From Nemertoderma westbladi (taxonomy: Eukaryota > Xenacoelomorpha > Nemertodermatida > Nemertodermatidae), in contig JAUCBJ010007020.1 of assembly GCA_032718475.1 (NCBI GenBank), positions 1 to 55,535 on the forward strand: a stretch of 55,535 nt of DNA, written 5' to 3'. The notes beneath the pieces were generated by a model. The model was given only the letters and a program-made list of their open reading frames with translations, had not been told where the DNA came from and made no database searches. Below are positions 1 through 12,752 of the stretch, in pieces. Position 1 is the first letter of the stretch; every line of letters starts with the position of its first letter. The translations under genes and the position numbers were made by a program.

Positions 1-1263
1 ACAAATAGCAGTATGCAGTATTCACAGATCAATCGTGCCAGTTTGTTTTGATATTTACAGAGTTTAAAGCCAGGTTGTTTGATGCGTAATTGCAGCCAGT
101 TAAAGGATATATGTCCTTGTAATTAAACCTACTAGTGTTGAGCTAAAAAGCATAAAACATAAAACACTAAAAAGCCGTTCTTTCGTGGCTTTGAAAAACT
201 CGTGACTACTGCTCTATACGAGGATACCAACTCCCTTATTCCACGAAGCTCCCGTTCAACACAGAGAAAGAGCAGTGAGATAGGAAATTTTCAGTTCAGT
301 ACTCTGTGATAGGTCAACATCAAGGATAACTCAAATTCTATTGGGAGATACAAAACAAGGCTATGACGCAACCTCCCTAGGCTTGTTGGCCGATTAAACA
401 GAGCCCAGATGCCTGCGTACAGCAAATCAGCCAATAAGCTGGTAACTTGCACTATTTTTAGCTGTAGATCACTTTGAGAGTATTCTTAGCGACTGGGGGG
501 GAACTGGCCAACAAGGCAAACGAATCAGTTATCCCACAAAAGCTTTTACATATTGCAACTAAATAGATTGTAAATTTGGATGGGTACAGTTTAGCACATT
601 CTACAATGAGATTATTAATACTAATTCGTGTGTCTCTCACCTAGTCCAGCACCTAATGGTTATTTTGTGTCTCTTTTTGGTAGGAGTAACATACGGGCAC
701 TGCTAAATAAATAATTCTCACAGACACTTTTAGAGTTCCTCTGTCTGCCGCTAGGGGGTGACTGACTAGGTCCACTAATTGTACCTCTACGCAAATGCTC
801 ATCTGGGCTTTCTCTCAGCGCATCTCATTATTCCCCACGTACGTGTTATGATACATTGTAATGTTTTAATATCTTATTTACAGTATAAATGTAATCCATA
901 CTTTATATTACTACACAGTACGTTACGTACCCTATAATACGGCTACTTTTTTTTTCATTGCAGTGTAATTATTATGAATAATAATAAATGAAATAATTTT
1001 ATTGTAGCGAGCGGTTAAAGACGGCCAAGTACTAACAATAGGGTTGATCACAGTGGGTGTTGGTGATTAAGAAGCTACGATGACGTTAATTGTAGACATT
1101 CAAGGTATCGGGTTTCTAAGGTCATCCTTTTATCTGAGCCGCTAGTGGAATGGATATCGAAGTGTGAGATTAAACAATCAAATTAGCCCACTTCACAAAT
1201 ATCTATAGAAGTCAGCCAATACTTTTCGATAAATTGGATGTCGTTGGTTTTCTGAGTCACTGT
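1..1263. other. Spacer without a recognisable gene
   Basis: No conserved coding region was recognised on either strand. A 60-codon minus-strand frame at 458-640 matches no family I know. The stretch at about 680-800 (a TAGGAGT-type start, then CTCTGTCTGCCGCTAGG, then ACGCAAATGCTCATC) resembles 40208-40325, inside the inverted-repeat DNA element further on, so it is probably a dispersed repeat copy. Confidence 0.6.
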
Positions 1264-4200
1264 TGAGTCATGTCCCCCTCGCCCCCTTCCAACCGACCTC
1301 CCCAGATCCCCCTCGCCCCTTTCCAACCGACCTCCCCAGATCCCCCTCTCCCCCTTCCACCGACCTCCCCTCCAACCGACCTCCCCAGATCCCTCTCGCC
1401 TCCTTCCAACCGACCTCCCCAGATCACCCTCGCCCCCTTCCAACCGACCTCCCCAGATCACCCTCGCCCCCTTCCACCGACCTCCCTCCCAACCGACCTC
1501 CCCAGAACCCCCTCGCTCCCTTCCAACCGACCACCCCAGATCCCCCTCGCCCCCTTCCAACCGACTTCCCCAGATCACCATCGCCCTCTTCCACCGACCT
1601 TCCTCCCTCCCCTCCAACCGACCTCCCCAGATCCCCCTCCCTCCCCTCCAACCGACCTCCCCAGATCCCCCTCGCCCCCTTCCAACCGACCTCCCCAGAT
1701 CTCCCTCGCCCCCTTGCAACCGACCTCCCCAGAACCCCCTCGCTCCCTTCCAACCGACCTCCCCAGATCCCCCTCGCCACCTTCCAACCGACCTCCCCAG
1801 ATCACCCTCGCCCCCTTCCACCGACCTTCCTCCCTCCCCTCCAACCGACCTCCCCAGATCCCCCTCCCTCCCCTCCAACCGACCTCCCCAGATCCCCCTC
1901 GCCCCCTTCCAACCGACCTCCCCAGATCCCCCTCGCCCCCTTCCAACCGACCTCCCCAGATCCACCTCGCCCCCTTTTAACCGACCTCCCCAGATCCCCC
2001 TCGCTCCCTTCTACCCTACCCCACCCTCCAACCGACCTCCCCAGATCCCCCTCGCCCGCTTCAAACCGACTTCCCCAGATCCCCCTCGCCCCATTCCAAC
2101 CGACCTCCCCAGATCCCCCTCGCCACCTTCCAACCGACCTCCCCAGATCCCCCTCGCCACCTTCCAACCGACCTCCCCAGATCCCCCTCCCTCCCCTCCA
2201 ACCGACCTCCCCAGATCCCCCTCGCCCCCTTCCAACCGACCTCCCCAGATCCCCCTAGCCCCCTTCCAACCGACCTCCCCAGATCCACCTCGCCCCCTTT
2301 TAACCGACCTCCCCAGATCCCCCTCGCTCCCTTCTACCCTACCCCACCCTCCAACCGACCTCCCCAGATCCCCCTCGCCCCCTTCCAACCGACTTCCCCA
2401 GATCCCCCTCGCCCCATTCCAACCGACCTCCCCAGATCCCCCTCGCCCCCTTCCAACCGACCTCCCCAGATCCCCCTTTTAACCGACCTCCCCAGATCCC
2501 CCTCGCTCCCTTCTACCCTACCCCACCCCCCAACCGACCTCCCCAGATCCCCCTCGCCCCATTCCAACCGACCTCCCCAGATCCCCCTCGCCCCATTTTA
2601 ACCGACCTCCCCAGATCACCCTCGCCCCCTTCCACCGACCTCCCTCCCTCCCTTCCAACCGACTTCACCAGATCACCCTCACCCCCTTCCACCGACCTCC
2701 CTCCCTCCCTTCCAACCGACCTCCCCAGATCCCCCTCGCCCCCTTTTATTAACCGACCACCCCAGATCCCCCTCGCCCCCTTTTAGCCGACCTCCCCAGA
2801 TCACCCTCGCCCCCTTCCACCGACCTCCCTCCCTCCCTTCCAACCGACCTCCCCAGATCCCCCTCGCCCCATTTTAACCGACCTCCCCAGATCACCCTCG
2901 CCCCCTTCCACCGACCTCCCTCCCTCCCTTCCAACCAACCTCCCCCAGATCCCCTCGCCCACTTGTAACCGACCTCCCCAGATCCCCCTCGCCCCCTTCC
3001 ACCGACCTCCCTCCCTCCCTTCCAACCGACCTCCCCAGATCCCCCTCGCCCCCTTCCACCGACCTCCCTCCCTCCCTTCCAACCGACCTCCCCAGATCCC
3101 CCTCGCCCCCTTCCAACCGACCTCCATCCCTCCCTTCCAACCGACCTCCCCAGATCCCCCTCGCCCCATTTTAACCGACCTCCCCAGATCACCCTCGCCC
3201 CCTTCCACCGGCCTCCCTCCCTCCCTTCCAACCAACCTCCCCCAGATCCCCTCGCCCACTTGTAACCGACCTCCCCAGATCCCCCTCGCCCCCTTCCACC
3301 GACCTCCCTCCCTCCCTTCCAACCGACCTCCCCAGATCCCCCTCGCCCCCTTCCACCGACCTCCCTCCCTCCCTTCCAACCGACTTCCCCAGATCCCCCT
3401 CGCCCCCTTCCAACCGACCTCCATCCCTCCCTTCCAACCGACCTCCCCAGATCCCCCTCGCCCCATTTTAACCGACCTCCCCAGATCACCCTCGCCCCCT
3501 TCCACCGGCCTCCCTCCCTCCCTTCCAACCAACCTCCCCCAGATCCCCTCGCCCACTTGTAACCGACCTCCCCAGATCCCCCTCGCCCCCTTCCACCGAC
3601 CTCCCTCCCTCCCTTCCAACCGACCTCCCCAGATCCCCCTCGCCCCCTTCCACCGACCTCCCTCCCTCCCTTCCAACCGACCTCCCCAGATCCCCCTCGC
3701 CCCCTTCCAACCGACCTCCATCCCTCCCTTCCAACCGACCTCCCCAGATCCCCCTCGCCCCATTTTAACCGACCTCCCCAGATCACCCTCGCCCCCTTCC
3801 ACCGGCCTCCCTCCCTCCCTTCCAACCAACCACCCCAGATCCCCCTCGCCCACTTGTAACCGACCTCCCCAGATCCCCCTCGCTCCCTTCCACCGACCAC
3901 CCTCCCTCCCTTCCAACCGACCTCCCCAGATCACCCTCGCCCCCTTCCAACCTCCCTCCCTCCCTCCCTTCCAACCGACCTCCCAAGATCCCCTCGCCCC
4001 CTTTTATTAACCGACCTCCCCAGATCCCCCTCGCCCCCTTCCAACCGACCTCCCTCCCTCCCTTCCAAAGGACCTCCCCAGATCCCCCTCGCCCCATTTT
4101 AACCGACCTCCCCAGATCACCCTCGCCCCCTTCCACCGACCTCCCTCCCTCCCTTCCAACCAACCTCCCCAGATCCCCTCGCCCACTTGTAACCGACCTC

Positions 4201-5375
4201 CCCAGATCCCCCTCGCCCCCTTCCACCGACCACCCTCCCTCCCTTCCAACCGACCTCCCCAGATCACCCTCGCCCCCTTCCACCGACCTCCCTCCCAACC
4301 GACCTCCCCAGATCACCCTCGCCCCCTTCCACCGACCTCCCTCCCTCCCTTCCAACCAACCTCCCCAGATCCCCTCGCCCACTTGTAACCGACCTCCCCA
4401 GATCCCCCTCGCCCCCTTCCACCGACCACCCTCCCTCCCTTCCAACCGACCTCCCCAGATCCCCCTCGCCCCCTTCCAACCGACCTCCCTCCCTCCCTTC
4501 CAACCGACCACCCCAGATCCCCCTCGCCCCCTTTTATTAACCGACCTCCCCAGATCACCCTCGCCCCCTTTTATTAACCGACCTCCCTCCCTTCCAACCA
4601 ACCTCCCCAGATCCCCTCGCCCACTTGTAACCGACCTCCCCAGATCCCCCTCGCCCCCTTCCACCGACCACCCTCCCTCCCTTCCAACCGACCTCCCCAG
4701 ATCCCCCTCGCCCCCTTCCAACCGACCTCCCTCCCTCCCTTCCAACCGACCTCCCCAGATCCCCCTCGCCCCCTTTTATTAACCGACCTCCCCAGATCAC
4801 CCTCGCCCCCTTTTATTAACCGACATCCCCAGATCCCCCTCGCCCCCTTTTAGCCGACCTCCCCAGATCACCCTCGCCCCCTTCCACCGACCTCCCTCCC
4901 TCCCTTCCAACCGACCTCCCCAGATCACCCTCGCCCCCTTCCACCGACCTCCCTCCCTCCCTTCCAACCGACCTCCCCAGATCACCCTCGCCCCATTCCA
5001 CCGACCTCCCTTCCAACCGACCTCCCCAGATCCCCTCGCCCACTTGTAACCGACCTCCCCAGATCCCCCTCGCCCCCTTTTATTAACCGACCTCCCCAGA
5101 TCACCCTCGCCCCCTTCCAACCGACCTCCCTCCCTCCCTTCCAACCGACCTCCCCAGATCCCCCTCGCCCCCTTTTATTAACCGACCTCCCCAGATCACC
5201 CTCGCCCCCTTCCAACCGACCTCCCTCTCTCCCTTCCAACCGACCTCCCCCGATCCCCCTCGCCCCCTTCCAACCAACCTCCCTCCCTCCCTTCCAACCG
5301 ACCTCCCCAGATCCCCCTCGCCCCCCTCCAACCGACTTCCCCAGATCCCCCTCACCCCTCTCGACGGCCCTCATC
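1264..5375. repeat. 34-bp minisatellite, pyrimidine-rich plus strand
   Basis: About 4.1 kb of tandem repeats. The basic unit reads roughly CCAACCGACCTCCCCAGATC followed by CCCCTCGCCCCCTT, 34 bp in all. A second unit type inserts a CCACCGACCTCCCTCCCTCCC stretch, and others carry TTTTAACC or TTTTATTAACC. Because 34 is not a multiple of three, long frames run through both strands by rotating phase; they are low-complexity by-products (Pro/Ser/Thr on plus, Gly/Arg/Glu/Trp on minus). Higher-order structure is clear: a 297-bp block repeats at about 2850-3830 and a 242-bp block at about 4313-4800. Confidence 0.97.
2850..3830. repeat. 297-bp higher-order repeat in the 34-bp array
   Basis: Three near-identical blocks offset by exactly 297 bp: equivalent minus-strand frames end at 2892, 3189, 3486 and 3783. 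Each block contains the same ordered set of unit variants, including the diagnostic CCCAGATCCCCTCGCCCACTTGTAACC and CCATCCCTCCCTTCC. Blocks 2 and 3 share CCACCGGCCTCC, absent from block 1, which indicates a later round of copying. Confidence 0.9.
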
Positions 5376-5700
5376 CTTATTCATTCGACCCACCTCCCTC
5401 CCATATTGTGGAAATAATAATTGTCATATTTATTTATGCCCTAAAAAAATATACCAGCTCAACCCTCAACAGTTTGGTTCTCTAACAATAAATCGTAAGT
5501 CAATATTAGGATATGAACTATCTATCAACTATCAGTTATTTACACTAATTAAGGATATGGAAATTGAAGTCTCAACTTAGTCAGGATTTAGGAGATGCTA
5601 AGTCGGCCAAAATGGCAATTTGTGGAATAAATTTTGTATAAATAAAGTGAATTATTTGAGTGACAAATATAAATCATCGTAAATATTAACATTCACACCT
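5376..5700. other. AT-rich spacer between two minisatellites
   Basis: Unique-looking AT-rich sequence separating the 34-bp and 42-bp arrays. No gene or element end was recognised. Confidence 0.6.
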
Positions 5701-8700
5701 CAAACGGATGCAGAAATAGGAGAGGTATCCCTCGGAATGTACCAAACGGATGCAGAAATAGGAGATGTGTCCCTCGGAATGTACCAAACGGGTGCAGAAA
5801 TAGGAGAGCTGTCCCTCGGAATGTACCAAACGGATGCAGAAATAGGAGAGGTGTCCCTCGGAATGTACCAAACGGGTGCAGAAATAGGAGAGCTGTCCCT
5901 CGGAATGTACCAAACGGGTGCAGAAATAGGAGAGCTGTCCCTCGGAATGTACCAAACGGATGCAGAAATAGGAGAGGTGTCCCTCGGAATGTACCAAACG
6001 GGTGCAGAAATAGGAGAGCTGTCCCTCGAATGTACCAAACGGATGCAGAAATAGGAGAGTTGTCCCTCGGAATGTACCAAACGGGTGCAGACATAGGAGA
6101 GATGTACCTCGGAATGTACTAAACGGGTGCAGAAATAGGAGGTGTCCCTCGGAATGTACCAAACGGGTGCAGAAATAGGAGAGCTGTCCCTCGGAATGTA
6201 CCAAACGGATGCAGAAATAGGAGAGCTGTCCCTCGGAATGTACCAAACGGATGCAGAAATAGGAGAGCTGTCCCTCGGAATGTACCAAACGGGTGCAGAA
6301 ATAGGAGAGCTGTCCCTCGGAATGTACCAAACGGGTACAGAAATAGGAGAGGTGTCCCTCGGAATGTACCAAACGGATGCAAAATAGGAGAGCTGTCCCT
6401 CGGAATGTACCAAACGGGTGCAGAAATAGGAGAGCTGTCCCTCAGAATGTACCAAACGGGTGCAGAAATAGGAGAGCTGTCCCTCGGAATGTACCAAACG
6501 GATGCAGAAATAGGAGAGGTGTCCCTCGGAATGTACCAAACGGGTGCAGAAATAGGAGAGTTGTCCCTCGGAATGTACCAAACGGGTGCAGAAATAGGAG
6601 AGCTGTCCCACGGAATGTACTAAACGGGTGCAGAAATAGGAGAGGTGTCCCTCGAATGTACCAAACGGGTGCAGAAATAGGAGAGGTGTCCCTCGGAATG
6701 TACCAAACGGGTGCAGAAATAGGAGATGTGTCCCTCGGAATGTACCAAACGGGTGCAGAAATAGGAGAGCTGTCCCTCGGAATGTACCAAACGGGTGCAG
6801 AAATAGGAGAGCTGTCCCTCGGAATGTACCAAACGGGTGCAGAAATAGGAGAGGTGTCCCTCGGAATGTACCAAACGGGTGCAGAAATAGGAGAGCTGTC
6901 CCTCGGAATGTACCAAACGGGTACATAAATAGGAGAGGTGTCCCTCGGAATGTACCAAACGGATGCAAAATAGGAGAGCTGTCCCTCGGAATGTACCAAA
7001 CGGGTGCAGAAATAGGAGAGCTGTTCCTCGGAATGTACCAAACGGATGCAGAAATAGGAGAGGTGTCCCTCGGAATGTACCAAACGGGTGCAGAAATACG
7101 AGAGCTGTCCCTCGGAATGTACCAAACGGATGCAGAAATAGGAGAGTTGTCCCTCGGAATGTACCAAACGGGTGCAGAAATAGGAGAGGTGTCCCTCGGA
7201 ATGTACCAAACGGGTGCAGAAATAGGAGAACTGTCCCTCGGAATGTACTAAACGGGTGCAGAAATAGGAGAGGTGTCCCTCGAATGTACCAAACGGGTGC
7301 AGAAATAGGAGAGCTGTCCCTCGGAATGTACCAAACGGGTGCAGAAATAGGAGAGCTGTCCCTCGAATGTACCAAACGGGTGCAGAAATAGGAGAGCTGT
7401 CCCTCGGAATGTACCAAACGGGTGCAGAAATAGGAGAGCTGTCCCTCAGAATGTACCAAACGGGTGCAGAAATAGGAGAGCTGTCCCTCGGAATGTACCA
7501 AACGGATGCAGAAATAGGAGAGGTGTCCCTCGGAATGTACCAAACGGGTGCAGAAATAGGAGAGTTGTCCCTCGGAATGTACCAAACGGGTGCAGAAATA
7601 GGAGAGCTGTCCCACGGAATGTACTAAACGGGTGCAGAAATAGGAGAGGTGTCCCTCGAATGTACCAAACGGGTGCAGAAATAGGAGAGGTGTCCCTCGG
7701 AATGTACCAAACGGGTGCAGAAATAGGAGATGTGTCCCTCGGAATGTACCAAACGGGTGCAGAAATAGGAGAGCTGTCCCTCGGAATGTACCAAACGGGT
7801 GCAGAAATAGGAGAGCTGTCCCTCGGAATGTACCAAACGGGTGCAGAAATAGGAGAGGTGTCCCTCGGAATGTACCAAACGGGTGCAGAAATAGGAGAGC
7901 TGTCCCTCGGAATGTACCAAACGGGTACATAAATAGGAGAGGTGTCCCTCGGAATGTACCAAACGGATGCAAAATAGGAGAGCTGTCCCTCGGAATGTAC
8001 CAAACGGGTGCAGAAATAGGAGAGCTGTTCCTCGGAATGTACCAAACGGATGCAGAAATAGGAGAGGTGTCCCTCGGAATGTACCAAACGGGTGCAGAAA
8101 TACGAGAGCTGTCCCTCGGAATGTACCAAACGGATGCAGAAATAGGAGAGTTGTCCCTCGGAATGTACCAAACGGGTGCAGAAATAGGAGAGGTGTCCCT
8201 CGGAATGTACCAAACGGGTGCAGAAATAGGAGAACTGTCCCTCGGAATGTACTAAACGGGTGCAGAAATAGGAGAGGTGTCCCTCGAATGTACCTAACGG
8301 GTGCAGAAATAGGAGAGCTGTCCCTCGGAATGTACCAAACGGGTGCAGAAATAGGAGAGCTGTCCCTCGGAATGTACCAAACGGGTGCAGAAATAGGAGA
8401 GGTGTCCCTCGGAATGTACCAAACGGGTGCAGAAATAGGAGTGCTGTCCCTCGAATGTACCAAACGGGTGCAGAAATAGGAGAGCTGTCCCTCGGAATGT
8501 ACCAAACGGGTGCAGAAATAGGAGAGCTGTCCCTCGGAATGTACCAAACGGGTGCAGAAATAGGAGAGCTGTCCCTCGGAATGTACCAAACGGGAGCAGA
8601 AATAGGGGAGATGTCCCTCGGAATGTACCAAACGGATGCAGAAATAGGAGAGGTGTCCCTCGGAATGTACCAAACGGGTGCAGAAATAGGAGAGCTGTCC

Positions 8701-8967
8701 CTTGGAATGTACCAAACGGATGCAGAAATAGGGAGGTGTCCCTCGGAATGTACCAAACGGGTGCAGAAATAGGAGAGGTGTCCCTCGGAATGTACCAAAC
8801 GGATGCAGAAATAGGAGAGGTGTCCCTCGGAATGTACCAAACGGGTGCAGAAATAGGAGAGCTGTCCCTTGGGATGTACCAAACGGATGCAGAAATAGGG
8901 AGGTGTCCCTCGGAATGTACCAAACGGGTGCAGAAATAGGAGAGGTGTCCCTCGGAATGTATGTACC
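5701..8967. repeat. 42-bp minisatellite
   Basis: About 78 tandem copies of a 42-bp unit: CAAACGGGTGCAGAAATAGG then AGAGCTGTCCCTCGGAATGTAC. The main variable sites are GGGTG/GGATG, GAGCTG/GAGGTG/GAGTTG and CTCGG/CTCG (1-2 bp deletions). Since 42 is a multiple of three, one plus frame (MYQTGAEIGELSLG per unit) and minus frames stay open over several units, but 1-2 bp deletions and TGTACTAAAC variants break them at intervals, so I do not call a gene. The array ends at about 8967, where GTATGTACC passes into unrelated sequence. Confidence 0.97.
6370..8380. repeat. 1004-bp higher-order duplication in the 42-bp array
   Basis: Two adjacent copies of a 1004-bp block of the array. Rare variants recur at exactly this spacing: CTCAGAATGT at 6441 and 7445, the ATGCAAAATAGG deletion near 6963 and 7967, the ACATAAATAGG variant near 6924 and 7928, and the ATACGAGAGC variant near 7096 and 8100. 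This indicates one recent duplication of about 24 units. Confidence 0.9.
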
Positions 8968-10510
8968 ATTGACCCTTTTATGTTTTTAAGGGACATTTCA
9001 GGATAAATAATGACCACTAAGCAGCTAGTGTCAAACAGGCGGAAAAAAATACAATTTAAAAATTACCTTATTAATTAAACATAATTCAAATATCGTAAAC
9101 ATAACGTCAATATAGCAAACTGCTTTTATCTGTTCAATATAACTCCGTAATATAAGAGACACGTTGTACCGCCAAACATATTGTACCATCCACTGCAAGA
9201 GGTATACACAGCGTCTCTATAAGCAATTAATAATGGTGGTATACAGCACTAAAATACACAGACCGTAACAAAACCATACAAACCAACATGGAATGAGTTA
9301 GTCTCTGGTAGTTCGGCGATTAGCGAGTTGTAACGTTAAACCATCGCAGATCGGACTGCTAGAAGGGAATAGAATTAAGGCAGATGAGGAATCTCTGTAA
9401 GTCTTGGTGACGCTGTAAGTTAATAAGTTGGTATTTATTTAATGACATTAACTTCAATACTCATCATAGGGGCCAAACCCAAACTGCAACTCATTATGTG
9501 TAAAAAGGAGAACAATGAGATTAATTATTAATAAAATAATTTACTAAAAGTTTATTGTTTGTTTAATGTCTAAGAGATTTGCGCAGATAAATTCAGGAAA
9601 GTGGACAAAAAAATAGTGAAAAATAATTGCTGGTCGCAGCAGGAAACTTGGGAGGCTTCACTAGGAGTGCCAAACTAGAGGTATAACAATAACACTAATT
9701 TATTTACCTAATAAGGTTAGATGGATTTATCTGCGACGTTTCGGTGGCGAAATCGCAAACAACTTCTTCCAGAACAAAATCCGAATAGCCGATGAAACTG
9801 AGAAAATTCTAGAAACATAATTGAAGTGAATCTCCATTGGTCGCTGGGGTATCTTTGGCGAGGAATCATTGTGTTGGGTTTGTGAGCTCGGTAGGAGAAC
9901 GGTAGGTACCATCGGTTAGCCTCCGAACCCAGACAGAGCTGCGAGATCAGAAAACAAGGGATTCGCATTATATGCTGATCGGGGTTCCTAAGGAAACCCT
10001 AAGCTATAATTCGTAGGAATTACTTAGAGGGTTCCAAATGTTCGTTACATTTTGGCGCTGAAAAATAAAACTAAATAAATCTCCTAGGTAAACCTGCGGA
10101 ATTAACTAAATAAATAAATTAACCTGCAAGAGAAATAAACTAACTAGATTATTTTACGGTTTGTTTGGAGCCGCATAATAGTTAATGTTTTATTAAAACA
10201 TAAACATTTCGGCAAAATATTTGAAAGTTTCCCAATAATTTTGAATTGAAGAGAAACAAAATAATAAATAGATAATTGCAACTAAATGCAAAAACTACAT
10301 GCTTAATAAATTATTAAACTGGATAATAAAAGTTTCCTGCAATGCGACAGAGCAAAAAAACTAGAACCAAAATTGGTGAAAATGGCTGAATCCAGGAAGA
10401 GAATCTGATACGGTGAGTCGTTTACACACAATAATGAGTTGCCGTTTGTATTTAACCTTAAGAACAGCCAGACGGACAGACAGACAGACAGACGGACTAA
10501 ATAAAATGGT
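8968..10510. other. Intergenic region with a short GACA microsatellite
   Basis: AT-rich sequence between the 42-bp array and the 3' end of CDK11. A (GACA)n-type microsatellite lies at about 10468-10495. An 83-codon minus-strand frame at 9717-9968 was not recognised. No other gene evidence was seen. Confidence 0.55.
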
Positions 10511-10516
10511 TTTATT
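10511..10516 (-). promoter_or_regulatory. Candidate polyadenylation signal of CDK11
   Basis: TTTATT on the plus strand is AATAAA on the CDK11 strand, about 35 bases after its stop codon. A second AATAAA overlaps the stop codon itself at 10547-10552 and is probably too close to be used. Confidence 0.5.
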
Positions 10517-10550
10517 GCTGTTTAGGGGAATTAATATTTAGATAAATTTA

Positions 10551-12752
10551 TTAATACTTCCAAAACTGGTTGGCACTGGTTGTTCCGCTGGTAGATTGCG
10601 CCGGAAGTCCGGAAAGAAGACGGAACCCGCCGGAAGGCCCGGAATCCATCCCCCCGGACAGCATGGCGTCGTCGTCCAGTTGTCTGGAGTACTGTAGTCC
10701 GCCGCAGGGGGCCTTGGGGCTGGCGGCCAGTCTACCGGCTGCTCTAGAGCCGCCCTCACTCTTAGCCGGCCAGGTCGGGAACATGGAGGGATGAACCGGG
10801 TAGGGCGTCTCCTTCCAGTAACCGTGGCCCAACGCGGAGTGGCAACTCGCCCTAGAAGAAGGATTGTAGGTGAGAAACTGATTCAACATATTAAAACCTA
10901 ACTCAGTAATGGGGGTGGGGAACCTAGCCTTAAGGGAGTTGTACGGGTAATCCGAGAAGTTGGAGAGTTTCTTAACGAGCGGCAACTCGGAGAAACCCGG
11001 CCAGATCTTCTCGCTGGGCGTCCCGAGTTCCTTAAAGATCCGGTTGAGCTGATCCATCTCGGACTTGCCGGCGAACAGCGCCTTCTTGTTGAGGAGTTCC
11101 CCCAGGATGCACCCCGCGGACCACATGTCCACCGCGGTCGAGTACTTCTTGGCCCCGAGGAGCAGCTCGGGACTCCGGTACCACAGCGTCACCACGATCG
11201 GGGTGTAACCCTTCAACGGGGACCCGTACTCCCTCGCCAACCCGAAGTCGCCGATCTTTAGGACACCGCGATGGCTCAGCAGTAAGTTACTGGTCTTTAA
11301 GTCTCTATGGAGGATCCAGTTATCGTGAAGATGACGAATTCCTCGAAGAAGTTGAATCATAAGAGTTTTAACTTCCCCGACACTAAACGGCGTCTTCATG
11401 GACTCCATTAGGGTCTTTAGATCGTGTTCCACGAAGTCCATAACGATGTAGATCTTATCCATGTTGGATCCGACTACAATCTCCCTCACTGTAACTATAT
11501 TAGGATGTTGGGCTTTCAATAAAGTGTTTATTTCCCTGAGAGAAGTTATAGGGAATCCTTCCTTCTCTTTCTCCATCTTCAACCGTTTCAGCGCGACGAC
11601 CTGCTTGGATTTATTGTCGACGGCGCGGTAGACGACCCCGTAGGTTCCCTCCTCGATCCGGTTGAGGCAGTGGAACTCCTCGACGCTCCGGCAGCCGTAG
11701 ATCGCGGGTAGGAACGCCGGGGAGACGTCCGCGGGGGAGGGAGCCGGGGAATCTACGGGGTCGAACTCCTCCGCGACGACGGGGCTACGACTGGGTGTCG
11801 CTACACCCACCGTCTCCGGGGCGACCGGATCGTCGTCGAACTTACTCGCGTCCGGCCGTCGGTAAGTCGCTACTTCCGGTTTATCCGCCGGTTTCTCCGC
11901 CTCGACTTTGCGACTTCCGGTTTCCGACTCGGAAGTCGAAGTTTCCGAATCGGTGGAACTAGATGTTTCGGAAGACGAACTCGATACAACTGTGTTCGAT
12001 AACGAAGGCTCAACAATACTACTTGGTTTTAATCGTTTATTTCTCGAGGATTTACTTTCAGTTTGGGGTGAGTGGTTGGCTTCCGGGCTCTTCGATCGCT
12101 TCCTCGCGATCCGCGTCGGTTTTTCCTCCCGTCGACGGATCTCGTCGCGACGGTACGGATTTCCGTTTAGTTTCTGTCTCCGGGAGTCGAACTCTCGCCG
12201 CGGCTCTCCCGGCCGTTTACCGAGGTAGTTGGACGTAACGAAGGAGACGGACTGGGGTAGCGGCGGGGGCGGCAGCTCTTTGGGGAGCGGCGGCGGCCGG
12301 GAGCGGATCGGGGACTCCCGTTGTCTCCGTCGCTCGTGGCGACCCGGGACATCTCCGCGTCGCCGCTCCGACGGTTCTCTGCGCCGGTCCCGGGGGTAGA
12401 CGATGTCGCGCTTACTGCGAGATCCATCGCTCTCAGTCCGTTTGTGTTTCTTGCGGTCTTTCTTCCGTGGCGGCGGCGGCGGTGGTTTAATAGCCGGGCC
12501 GTCGCCGTCCACTACTAACACTTCGTCGTCACTTACTCTACCGACAGATGAACCCCTAGATGACGTTTTACCAACACGATTAGCAAACCTAATACGTGTA
12601 CTCTCCTCTATTGACTTGAGTTTAGATTGTAAGAATACAGGGATTTCCTTACCGATTAAACTCGTTAGAATGTTCTCATCCTCCGAAAGATCTCCGGTAT
12701 TCTCGTCCCGAACTGGTGTCATTTCTCCCTCTTCCGGCTCTGAAGCAGCCAT
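10551..12752 (-). CDS. CDK11: Cyclin-dependent kinase 11 (PITSLRE kinase), single-exon ORF
   Basis: Nuclear Ser/Thr kinase of the CDK11/PITSLRE family, known to pair with L-type cyclins and act in transcription and pre-mRNA splicing. The ATG at 12752 gives 733 residues; the codon before it is TTG, so the frame opens slightly earlier. Residues 1-350 are charged, Arg/Ser/Pro-rich and disordered, with several basic nuclear-localisation-like clusters, a Ser-rich stretch near 257-275, and the proline run PPPPPP near 90. The kinase domain spans about 360-648: Gly loop EEGTYGVV (about 367), VALK lysine (about 389), the family-defining PITSLRE helix (401-407), HRDLKTSN catalytic loop (482-489), DFG (502-504), and SPE in place of the usual APE. 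The tail has [12 protein letters not shown] and GGLQYS, both typical of CDK11. Length is near the animal norm (about 730-800). Oddity: no intron interrupts the whole CDS, whereas vertebrate CDK11 genes have many. A CTCAG nine to thirteen bases before the ATG could be a 5' UTR splice acceptor. Confidence 0.97.
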   Translation of the reverse strand: MAASEPEEGEMTPVRDENTGDLSEDENILTSLIGKEIPVFLQSKLKSIEESTRIRFANRVGKTSSRGSSVGRVSDDEVLVVDGDGPAIKPPPPPPRKKDRKKHKRTESDGSRSKRDIVYPRDRRREPSERRRGDVPGRHERRRQRESPIRSRPPPLPKELPPPPLPQSVSFVTSNYLGKRPGEPRREFDSRRQKLNGNPYRRDEIRRREEKPTRIARKRSKSPEANHSPQTESKSSRNKRLKPSSIVEPSLSNTVVSSSSSETSSSTDSETSTSESETGSRKVEAEKPADKPEVATYRRPDASKFDDDPVAPETVGVATPSRSPVVAEEFDPVDSPAPSPADVSPAFLPAIYGCRSVEEFHCLNRIEEGTYGVVYRAVDNKSKQVVALKRLKMEKEKEGFPITSLREINTLLKAQHPNIVTVREIVVGSNMDKIYIVMDFVEHDLKTLMESMKTPFSVGEVKTLMIQLLRGIRHLHDNWILHRDLKTSNLLLSHRGVLKIGDFGLAREYGSPLKGYTPIVVTLWYRSPELLLGAKKYSTAVDMWSAGCILGELLNKKALFAGKSEMDQLNRIFKELGTPSEKIWPGFSELPLVKKLSNFSDYPYNSLKARFPTPITELGFNMLNQFLTYNPSSRASCHSALGHGYWKETPYPVHPSMFPTWPAKSEGGSRAAGRLAASPKAPCGGLQYSRQLDDDAMLSGGMDSGPSGGFRLLSGLPAQSTSGTTSANQFWKY

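Noticed and set aside
1263-2258. Long proline-rich plus frame and glycine-rich minus frames over the 34-bp array
   Set aside because: The repeat period rotates the frame, both strands are open at once, and the composition is a direct read-out of the repeat unit. No coding evidence.
5701-8967. CRISPR-like array
   Set aside because: Units are contiguous tandem copies without unique spacers, in a eukaryotic context.
5700-9017. Several frames of 100-520 codons in the 42-bp array
   Set aside because: Open only because 42 is a multiple of three; they occur on both strands and in several phases, and are interrupted by small deletions. No unique coding flank.
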